Source: Bacteroidaceae bacterium (GTDB lineage: Bacteria; Bacteroidota; Bacteroidia; Bacteroidales; Bacteroidaceae). Taken from it: a stretch of DNA of 64,000 bases. The stretch lies in NCBI GenBank assembly GCA_024699495.1, contig JAILPK010000088.1, positions 20,636 to 84,635 of the forward strand, written 5' to 3'. The notes under the pieces were generated by a model. It was not told the DNA's origin, did no database searches, and saw only the letters and a program-made list of their open reading frames with translations. Below are positions 57,926-64,000 of this stretch, piece by piece. How positions within the stretch are numbered: position 1 is the first letter of the stretch; the number at the start of each line of letters is the position of its first letter. A program made the translations under genes and the position numbers.

Positions 57926-60172
57926 ATGCGCAACTACATCCTTCCACTTCTGTCTTTGCTCATCTCCTCTCCTGTCTTCTCACAAGGCACCAAGGAAGAC
58001 TATCAGCGGGCATACTCGCTGCAAAGAAACTATTCTGCCGAAAAGATTAAAGGCAATGCCGAAGAAGTCAGATGGCAAAACAGCGACCACTTCACTTACC
58101 TCATCGACGGCAAGAGACATCATGGCAGTATTAAAGCTGACGGAAGCGTCGTAATTGACGACCCTGCAGACACCGTACGCGATGAGCGCAGACAGCGCTA
58201 TATGCGGGAGCAACAACGACGCCGATTCACCAATAGGCGGCAGCATCAGCGCCACTGGATGGAAACCGACGACGAGCGTAACGCGGACCCAATACTCAGT
58301 CCGGACAGCTCACTCGTGGCTTTTGTCCGCAATGACAACATCTATGTGGCAAAACCCGATGGCTCCAATGCGCGCCAACTGACAGCCGACGGTACCCTGA
58401 GCCACTACTATTCCTCGTATATCAGCTGGAGCCCTGACAGCCGATATGTGGCTGCATGCCGCATCCGACCGATTGAGAAGCGCTATGTCTATTATGTGGA
58501 GTCCTCTCCAGCCGACCAACTGCAGCCCATTCTCCACAAACAGGAGTATGCCAAGCCCGGAGACGAGCTGATGCAGAAGACACCGGTAATAGTTGAGGTT
58601 GCCACTGCACACTCTGTTACTCCCGAACCGGACCTGATTGCCAACCAATATGACCTCTCCAGTCTCGAGTGGCGCAAAGACAGCCGGGCTGTCCGCTTCG
58701 AATATAACCAACGTGGGCATAAGCTCTACCGCGTATATGAGATGAACGTGCCTGCTGCTTCTGCAGAAGCGTCTATGGCTACAACCTCACTGACTACCCT
58801 TATCGAGGAGAGCTTCAGCACCTACGTAAACTACTCTGCTTACCACTATCGCCACGACTTTGATGACGGACGTATCTTGTGGATGTCCGAGCGCGACGGC
58901 TACGCCCACCTTTATCTGTATGACTGCTCTTATGCAGATGAGACTAACGGCAAGCAAGCAAAAAGCAAAAAAGCCAAAAAGCAGAAGACCAAGACCCAGT
59001 ACATCTCCACCTGGCAAGGCAATCCGCTTGGGGCCAGACAGATTACTCGCGGCCAATGGGTGGTGCGCCGCGTGCAGCACGTGGATGAGGAGAATGGCAT
59101 CATCATATTCTCCGCCTGCGGAATGAACAAAACCGAAGATCCATACAACATACACTATTACTCCATCCGCCTGGATGGCACCGGACTGACCGACCTGACT
59201 CCTGAACCGGCCAACCATTCTGCACAGTTTAACAAGGACTTCACTTACCTCATTGACACCTATTCCACCCCCACACAGGCACCGGTAACTGTTCTCCGTT
59301 CTGTGTCCAATGCCAATGCCGCCAAGCCCGTCGCCCAGACTCTGGCTACATCCGACATCAGCGAACTGCAGGCTGCCGGATGGAATGCTCCCGAACCGTT
59401 CGTGGCACCGGGTAGAGACGGTAAGACTCCTATATACGGTCTCATATACCGCCCATCTAACTTCAACCCCTCAAAGAGCTACCCCGTCATTGAATATATC
59501 TATTCAGGGCCTGGCGATGCCTACACTCCCAAGACTTTCAGCTCCTTCAACTGGAACATGACACCTCTGGCTGAACTTGGCTTCATCGTGGTGCAACTTG
59601 ACGGGATGAGTACGAGCCATCGTGGCAAGGCCTTTGAGGAGGTCTGTTACAAGAATCTTAAAGATGCCGGCTTCCCCGACCGCATTGCGTGGCTGAAGGC
59701 TGCCGCTGCCCGCTATCCATATATGGACATCGAGCGCATGGGCATCTTCGGAGCCTCAGCAGGAGGACAGGAGAGCACCACAGCAATGCTCCTTCACGGC
59801 GATTTCTATAAAGCCGCATACAGCAGTTGCGGATGCCATGACAACCGCATGGACAAGATATGGTGGAACGAGCAGTGGATGGGATATCCCATCGACTCCT
59901 CCTATGTCGAGTGCTCAAATGTGGAGAATGCCTATAAGCTGAAAGGCAAGCTGATGCTCGTCGTTGGCGAACTTGATGACAATGTCGATCCTGCCTCTAC
60001 AATGCAGGTGGCCAATGCCCTCATCAAAGCCGGCAAGGACTTCGAGCTAGTCGTTCTACCTGGCGTACATCATACCATGGGCGAGCGCTTCGGAGAGCAT
60101 AAGCGCTACGACTTCTTTGTGCGCAACTTGCTCGGAGTAACACCTCCATCATGGGAGAGTCTGAAATATTAA
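57926..60172 (+). CDS. S9 family peptidase, DPP IV type
   Basis: Serine exopeptidase that removes dipeptides, usually after proline. The preferred start is ATG 57926 because MRNYILPLLSLLISSPVFSQ is a signal peptide; the frame is open to 57890. An N-terminal eight-bladed propeller (LSPDSSLVAFVRNDNIYV, ILWMSERDGYAHLYLYD) precedes the alpha/beta-hydrolase domain. The catalytic triad is Ser611 (FGASAGGQES), Asp near 684 (GELDDNVDP) and His near 715 (PGVHHTMGE). A lysine-rich loop (KQAKSKKAKKQKTKTQ, about 342-357) is inserted in the propeller. Confidence 0.93.
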   Translation: MRNYILPLLSLLISSPVFSQGTKEDYQRAYSLQRNYSAEKIKGNAEEVRWQNSDHFTYLIDGKRHHGSIKADGSVVIDDPADTVRDERRQRYMREQQRRRFTNRRQHQRHWMETDDERNADPILSPDSSLVAFVRNDNIYVAKPDGSNARQLTADGTLSHYYSSYISWSPDSRYVAACRIRPIEKRYVYYVESSPADQLQPILHKQEYAKPGDELMQKTPVIVEVATAHSVTPEPDLIANQYDLSSLEWRKDSRAVRFEYNQRGHKLYRVYEMNVPAASAEASMATTSLTTLIEESFSTYVNYSAYHYRHDFDDGRILWMSERDGYAHLYLYDCSYADETNGKQAKSKKAKKQKTKTQYISTWQGNPLGARQITRGQWVVRRVQHVDEENGIIIFSACGMNKTEDPYNIHYYSIRLDGTGLTDLTPEPANHSAQFNKDFTYLIDTYSTPTQAPVTVLRSVSNANAAKPVAQTLATSDISELQAAGWNAPEPFVAPGRDGKTPIYGLIYRPSNFNPSKSYPVIEYIYSGPGDAYTPKTFSSFNWNMTPLAELGFIVVQLDGMSTSHRGKAFEEVCYKNLKDAGFPDRIAWLKAAAARYPYMDIERMGIFGASAGGQESTTAMLLHGDFYKAAYSSCGCHDNRMDKIWWNEQWMGYPIDSSYVECSNVENAYKLKGKLMLVVGELDDNVDPASTMQVANALIKAGKDFELVVLPGVHHTMGERFGEHKRYDFFVRNLLGVTPPSWESLKY

Positions 60173-60209
60173 ACTGATACTAAAAAGAAGTCTTAAGCAA
60201 ACATATATA

Positions 60210-61403
60210 ATGAATTCAGCCATAGAGACAAATATTTTTTCTGATTCTATCTTCCTGCCTAAAACTGAAGGGGTGGGAAAAGAGCCTGAAGAGACTCTGG
60301 CGGTGAGGCTGCATCGCCTCATCTCCAACGCGCAGCATATCATCATCACTTGCCACCGCGGGCCGGACGGCGATGCCATCGGCTCAACCACAGCCCTCGC
60401 ATCATGGATCCGACGCCACTTTGCCGCAAGCGTTCATGTCATTGCGCCCAACAGATTTCCTGACTTCCTTAAATGGGTGCCAGGAGCAGAAGAAATACTC
60501 ATCTATGACAAGAACGAGGACAATGTGCGACCGATTGTAGAACAGTCCGACCTTGTTATCATGTGTGACCATGGCGAACTGCGCCGTATGTGGACTCTCG
60601 GAGACCTTATCCGCGAACATGCCACACCTCGCATAATGATTGACCACCACCTCGACCCGGAGCCTGATATAGCAGACATCGTCATATCATATCCGCAACT
60701 CTCTTCTACCTGTGAGGTGCTCCTGAGATTACTGCTCGAAATCAGCGGCCAACCGCCATTCTCACCCCTACCCGATACTGAAGATGCCAATGCTGCTGCC
60801 ACCACCGCCCCCCTGCCCTGCCCCGCCGGCCAAGGAGCTGTCTCTGGACTTCTTACCCAAGACGAAGCCATATCCATCTACACTGGCATGATGACAGACA
60901 CCGGAGCCTTCACTTACTCAAGTAACCGCCCCGAGATATACCTGCTCATCAGCATCCTGATGCAATATGGCATAGACAAGGACAAAATCTACCGCAACAT
61001 CTTCTTCACATATAGCCAGAATCGCATGAAATTCATGGGATATATGCTCTACGTGAAGCTCAACGTTTGGAAGAAAGCACACACTGCCGTGATGACTCTC
61101 ACTAATGCAGAGCGCAGGCGCTTCGGCATACTCAACGGAGATACCGAAGGCATCGTAAATATGCCACTTCAGATTCTCGGCACAAAACTGAGTATCTTCC
61201 TGCGCGAGGATACTGAGAATCCCTGCATTCGTTTTTCTCTGCGCAGCGTGGACGATTTCCCATGCAATGAGATGTCAGCCGAGTTCTTCAACGGAGGCGG
61301 CCACAAGAATGCTGCAGGAGGGGAATTCTGGGGGTCTATGGAGGACGCACTCGAACTGGTCAAGCGGGCCGTGCAGAAGTACATGCCGCTGCTCAAGGAG
61401 TGA
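60210..61403 (+). CDS. DHH/DHHA1 phosphoesterase (NrnA-like)
   Basis: Cytoplasmic phosphoesterase of the group that degrades nanoRNA and pAp. Motifs: CHRGPDGDAIGS, MIDHHLDP with D145-H146-H147, TGMMTDTGAF, and the DHHA1 segment FNGGGHKNAAGGEF. The 397 residues exceed the usual 320-350 because of an N-terminal extension of about 40 residues and an Ala/Pro-rich insertion at about 184-214 (DTEDANAAATTAPLPCPAGQ). It follows the peptidase by 37 bp but is probably unrelated to it in function. Confidence 0.92.
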   Translation: MNSAIETNIFSDSIFLPKTEGVGKEPEETLAVRLHRLISNAQHIIITCHRGPDGDAIGSTTALASWIRRHFAASVHVIAPNRFPDFLKWVPGAEEILIYDKNEDNVRPIVEQSDLVIMCDHGELRRMWTLGDLIREHATPRIMIDHHLDPEPDIADIVISYPQLSSTCEVLLRLLLEISGQPPFSPLPDTEDANAAATTAPLPCPAGQGAVSGLLTQDEAISIYTGMMTDTGAFTYSSNRPEIYLLISILMQYGIDKDKIYRNIFFTYSQNRMKFMGYMLYVKLNVWKKAHTAVMTLTNAERRRFGILNGDTEGIVNMPLQILGTKLSIFLREDTENPCIRFSLRSVDDFPCNEMSAEFFNGGGHKNAAGGEFWGSMEDALELVKRAVQKYMPLLKE

Positions 61404-61428
61404 ACAAATATCAAAAAACACGCATTTA

Positions 61429-61460
61429 TTTGGCCAAACGAGCCTTTTGCCTTACCTTTG
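61429..61460 (+). promoter_or_regulatory. Bacteroidetes-type promoter of the DUF4827 gene
   Basis: TTTG at 61429-61432, 20 bp, TACCTTTG at 61453-61460. The ATG at 61470 lies only 10 nt after the -7 box, so the mRNA is nearly leaderless. Confidence 0.8.
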
Positions 61461-61469
61461 CACTCGATT

Positions 61470-62165
61470 ATGAAAGCAAAAACATTTATCATAGCAGCCT
61501 TAGCGTGCGCCATCGGCCTCACAGCATGTAAGGACGAAGAGACTTACGCCGAACAGAAAGAGCGCGAGATAAAGGCCATCAATAGCTTCCTCGGCAGCGA
61601 TACCTATATTATCAGCAATGACGGCCTCGACACTGTGCTCCACGTCGGTGTCATAAACCCCATCAGCGAAGAGACATTTGAAGCACAGGACAGCACCACC
61701 GACGTCTCCCGCAACGAATATGTCCTCTTCACCAAAAGCGGAATATACATGCAAATAGTGCGCGAGGGGGTTGGCGAACGCCTCGAAAGCGGCAATACCG
61801 CACGCGTCATTGCCCGATATATCGAATACAACATTCTCTCCGACTCCATCCAGTCGCGCAATGACATCTTCTATTGGCATACCAATCCCGACATCATGGA
61901 GATAAGCAACCGCTATGGTACTTATTCTGCCACATTCAGCACAGACAATGGCGGAGGTGCCATGTATCAGACATACAACAGCACCAGCGTGCCTACCGGA
62001 TGGCTCAAGCCCTTCCCGTATATCCGCATCGGACGCCAGATTGAAGAAGATGACCGCATCGCAAAGGTACGCCTCATCGTGCCTCACTCCGAAGGCACTC
62101 AAAAAGCCTCATCAGGCGTATATCCGTGTTTCTATGAAATCACCTTCCAGCGTATGCGCGACTAA
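61470..62165 (+). CDS. DUF4827 family lipoprotein
   Basis: A 231-residue lipoprotein from ATG 61470 (MKAKTFIIAALACAIGLTAC, lipid on C20), followed by KDEETYAEQ, an acidic surface-export type signal. The body matches the Bacteroidetes DUF4827 family, which has a peptidyl-prolyl-isomerase-like beta fold: FTKSGIYMQIVREG, RVIARYIEYNI and KVRLIVPHSEG. Function unknown. The in-frame start at 61458 overlaps the promoter and is rejected. The last codons and stop are duplicated just downstream. Confidence 0.85.
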   Translation: MKAKTFIIAALACAIGLTACKDEETYAEQKEREIKAINSFLGSDTYIISNDGLDTVLHVGVINPISEETFEAQDSTTDVSRNEYVLFTKSGIYMQIVREGVGERLESGNTARVIARYIEYNILSDSIQSRNDIFYWHTNPDIMEISNRYGTYSATFSTDNGGGAMYQTYNSTSVPTGWLKPFPYIRIGRQIEEDDRIAKVRLIVPHSEGTQKASSGVYPCFYEITFQRMRD

Positions 62166-62199
62166 TACCACATTACAGCCTATGCGCGACTAATACCAC
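62153..62199. repeat. 28-bp tandem duplication at the DUF4827 stop codon
   Basis: TATGCGCGACTAATACCAC occurs at 62153-62171 and again at 62181-62199. The first copy holds the stop codon of the gene. Confidence 0.95.
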
Positions 62200-62512
62200 C
62201 TGTCATAAAGATTTTTCCTTCAATCCTATCTGCACATCTCGCCCCTCCAGCATCTCGCCCCTCCAGCAGCGAAGCCTAGCGGCAGCGAAACCTAGCGGCA
62301 GCGAAACCCATCAGCAATAGCCAACTGCTATAGCAACAGCTAAAGCCTGCTGCAGCGAGCCCCCCAGCCCCTTGCGTTAGTCGGTTTTGCCGACTAAAAC
62401 AATAACATCCTTTCAGCCATATTCAGGCGCTAAAGCCGCGTCCCTATCCCAACAGCTGTATTTGCGCATTCTTCCAAGCTTACTGGCATAGGGAGACATT
62501 CTTTTTTGCGAC
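62166..62512. other. intergenic region between DUF4827 and the HU-like gene (convergent)
   Basis: Holds the second copy of the 28-bp duplication, tandem 16-bp repeats (62235-62310), and a hairpin of TTAGTCGG (62377-62384) with CCGACTAA (62390-62397). No gene or clear T-run terminator seen. Confidence 0.7.
62235..62310. repeat. two adjacent 16-bp tandem repeats
   Basis: CATCTCGCCCCTCCAG twice (62235-62266), directly followed by CAGCGAAGCCTAGCGG, CAGCGAAACCTAGCGG and a truncated third copy (62267-62310). Confidence 0.95.
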
Positions 62513-63124
62513 TTATTCGAAATGGCCGGGAACAGGGAGATAGACAGTTGCTCCACCGCGCCCCTCACGTTTCAGAGAGCCCTTCTCAACAAGGCGTTTC
62601 AGCAGGTTCCGAGTGTCGTATTCATTGAGCACAAGGAGATTACGCAGTTCGCTGTAGCGCAAGCTTCTGTGTTGCGAGAAATACGTCGTCAATTTCTCTT
62701 GCACGACAGCCTCGTCTATAGGTTTGTTAGGAAGGTAAGTGCCCTCTTTGAAGTCCTCATCAGCAAACGAGTCCACCAACTGACCCTCCGACTTAAAGAG
62801 CACTGACCTCACGCGGGGGTTCTTCACACGCAACTGCTTACGTTTCTTGTCAGCCTCAACCTTTCCCTTCAGGCTCAGACTGAATGTTCCCAATCCGTCC
62901 AAATGAACAGAGTGGTTCTGCGACAACTGAGACTGCAACACTTCACTGAGAGCTGTGAGAACAGCCACGATGTCCGGTTTCGTCAACGTGCATTTGTAAG
63001 CAATCTCCTCACACACCTGCTGGGTGCCAATCACCCCACTGGTCACAGGACGGATGTGTGCATTTCTTTGCTCCTTACTGCCCTTCGGGCTTGGAGTCAT
63101 CTGAATACGATACTGTATAGCCAT
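62513..63124 (-). CDS. HU-family DNA-binding protein with C-terminal winged-helix-like region
   Basis: A 203-residue histone-like protein of the Bacteroidetes HU-HIG type. The HU-like fold spans about 1-125 (VCEEIAYKCTLTKPDIVAVL, HSVHLDGLGTFSLSLKGKVE, LRVKNPRVRSVLFKSEGQL). The C-terminal part, LRYSELRNLLVLNEYDTRNL followed by LKRLVEKGSLKREGRGGATV, looks like a winged helix. A small basic chromosome-associated protein, target unknown. It stands alone on the minus strand. Confidence 0.85.
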   Translation of the reverse strand: MAIQYRIQMTPSPKGSKEQRNAHIRPVTSGVIGTQQVCEEIAYKCTLTKPDIVAVLTALSEVLQSQLSQNHSVHLDGLGTFSLSLKGKVEADKKRKQLRVKNPRVRSVLFKSEGQLVDSFADEDFKEGTYLPNKPIDEAVVQEKLTTYFSQHRSLRYSELRNLLVLNEYDTRNLLKRLVEKGSLKREGRGGATVYLPVPGHFE

Positions 63125-63481
63125 CTTTTTGATTTATTATTGGTTAAATACTTGAATTTGTAGCTTGGTTAAATTATTTGATTTTTATTTTACATATCTC
63201 TGACAGATTATACACTCATTCAGAAGTCAAAATACAACCTCTGCCCGTATTACTTCCACAAGTGATTTCGCCCTGCTCTATCATCATTTTAATTTTAATC
63301 TAATTTTTTCACTTCCTACATACATTCATTGCCAGCCTCTGCTTCTTTCACTCCTTACGCCTGCGCCGCAAGCCCTTACTCATTGATTTACAAGCTATTA
63401 GGCGCCCGCAAACAGCCACCTGCCACATGCCGAATGGACTAATTCCACAAGGCTCACAAGCCAATTCCACTTGGGTTATTT

Positions 63482-63571
63482 AATCTGAGACGGCCGTCAC
63501 CTGAATCTGAGACAGCCGTCACCTGAATCTGAGACGGCCGTCACCTGAATCTGAGACGGCCGTCTCAGATT
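63482..63571. repeat. 22-bp palindromic tandem array, copy B (inverted)
   Basis: Three 22-bp units (each AATCTGAGAC[G/A]GCCGTCACCTG) and a fourth completed to the same perfect 24-bp palindrome (63548-63571). Read on the minus strand this is the design of the array at 5854-5948, palindromic unit first. Confidence 0.95.
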
Positions 63572-63686
63572 GAACTGGCATCGGCAGGCAGAGAGTTATG
63601 CCTCGACATGTCGTGTATCTGACCATGTTCTAACTGGTGGTATGCCTCGTGTAAATATGCATTCCTGAATGTTGGATTTGTTGTTG

Positions 63687-63717
63687 CAAAGATATACAAA
63701 AATTTTGAAACCACAAA
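63687..63717 (-). promoter_or_regulatory. Bacteroidetes-type promoter with no near gene
   Basis: Minus strand: TTTG at 63717-63714, exactly 19 bp, TATCTTTG at 63694-63687. It reads toward the palindromic array and, 560 bp on, the HU-like gene. Confidence 0.7.
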
Positions 63718-63780
63718 CGAATCCCGACTATATTTCTTTTTATTGCTGTCCGGTAAAACTCAGAATGCAATAGGATCCTG

Positions 63781-63821
63781 CCCCGAAGGCCTGTAAAATC
63801 AGGCTTCGGGGTGTTTTTTTT
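63781..63821 (+). terminator. intrinsic terminator beside the transposase-like gene
   Basis: CCCCGAAGGCCTG pairs with CAGGCTTCGGGG (one bulge), loop TAAAAT, then TGTTTTTTTT. The T-run is on the plus strand, so it stops transcription heading into the 3' end of the minus-strand gene at 63838. Confidence 0.85.
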
Positions 63822-63837
63822 GAGAAGTAAGCCCCTT

Positions 63838-64000
63838 TCATTCAAACAATGTCGGTTCTGGAGGTCCCTTTTGTGTTTCTTTAGCAAGGATTTCATTCCA
63901 TGTTTTGTCAGGATCTTCCATGAATCGTACAAAGTCGATGTAATACATGAGCGTAAGGCGTAGCATTGTGACCACTTGGGAAAAGGCACAGTTGCGTTTT
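63838..64000 (-). CDS. C-terminal fragment of a probable transposase (cut by window edge)
   Basis: The minus-strand frame entering from the right edge encodes 53 residues: KRNCAFSQVVTMLRLTLMYY, then IDFVRFMEDPDKTWNEILAK, ending PTLFE and TGA. The pattern (hydrophobic LRLTLMYYIDF, then a short acidic, Pro-rich tail) recalls the ends of Bacteroidetes insertion-sequence transposases, but I cannot name the family. The competing 119-residue frame 63630-63989 overlaps it and has poorer composition. A terminator pointing toward the gene end fits an insertion sequence boundary. Confidence 0.4.
   Translation of the reverse strand, partial: KRNCAFSQVVTMLRLTLMYYIDFVRFMEDPDKTWNEILAKETQKGPPEPTLFE

Larger units (their letters stand above)
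63125..63837. other. intergenic region upstream of the HU-like gene
   Basis: About 710 bp. It contains the second 22-bp palindromic array (63482-63571), a perfect minus-strand promoter (63687-63717) and a plus-strand terminator (63781-63821). Otherwise AT-rich; the open frames here do not look coding. Confidence 0.7.

Noticed and set aside
62377..62397. bidirectional terminator between DUF4827 and the HU-like gene
   Set aside because: The stem is good, but neither strand has a T-run after it.
63630..63989. 119-residue minus-strand frame
   Set aside because: It runs through the terminator and promoter region; the overlapping frame ending at 63838 looks more protein-like.

Overview
The window reads as a chromosomal segment of a Bacteroidales bacterium, perhaps of the Muribaculaceae (the family is an inference). 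The signs are two SusC/SusD pairs, lipoproteins with acidic residues just after the lipidated cysteine, a type IX secretion tail, the trp gene order B-E-G-D-C-F-A, and promoters of the Bacteroidetes type (TTTG, about 19-20 bp, TAnnTTTG). I see no rRNA, tRNA, CRISPR array or prophage. One partial transposase-like gene lies at the right edge.

Positions 1-15900 are mostly on the minus strand. They hold a MalY/PatB-type aminotransferase cut by the left edge, a DUF3737 beta-helix protein, a MATE exporter, a DEAD-box RNA helicase, a secreted GH127 beta-L-arabinofuranosidase and a complete tryptophan operon. Ahead of trpB is an attenuator that can be read base by base: an 18-residue leader peptide with three consecutive Trp codons, a segment starting at its stop codon, and a strong terminator hairpin whose 3' arm can pair with that segment instead. 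The intergenic spaces of this part, and the one before pyrF, carry a mosaic repeat built on an 8-bp unit (TTGACAAG, TTGACGAG, TAAACAAG). It supplies the stop codons of three genes and the first codons of trpF.

Positions 16000-27720 are plus-strand housekeeping genes: a 39-residue protein of unknown role, tex, prfA, pyrF, then lpxD-lpxC-lpxA, a pRiA4b ORF-3-like protein, miaA and a class A penicillin-binding protein. The lpxC gene lacks the FabZ half that is normally fused to it in Bacteroidetes.

Positions 27800-61400 are mainly carbohydrate and peptide use. A GH43 enzyme and a GH128-like enzyme with a type IX secretion tail are followed by a terminator. Next is an seven-gene array, fasciclin-SusC-SusD-fasciclin-fasciclin-SusC-SusD, closed by a terminator. 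After it come a GH2 beta-galactosidase, a DUF6057 membrane protein, a WD40-like (PD40) lipoprotein with one CxxCH motif, an S9 (DPP IV type) peptidase and a DHH phosphoesterase. The fasciclin/Sus array has no regulator in the window, but a 22-bp direct repeat lies about 280 bp upstream.

Positions 61400-64000 hold a DUF4827 lipoprotein, a histone-like HU-family protein on the minus strand, and the C-terminal end of what may be a transposase. A 22-bp palindromic tandem array at 63482-63571 is the mirror image of one at 5854-5948.
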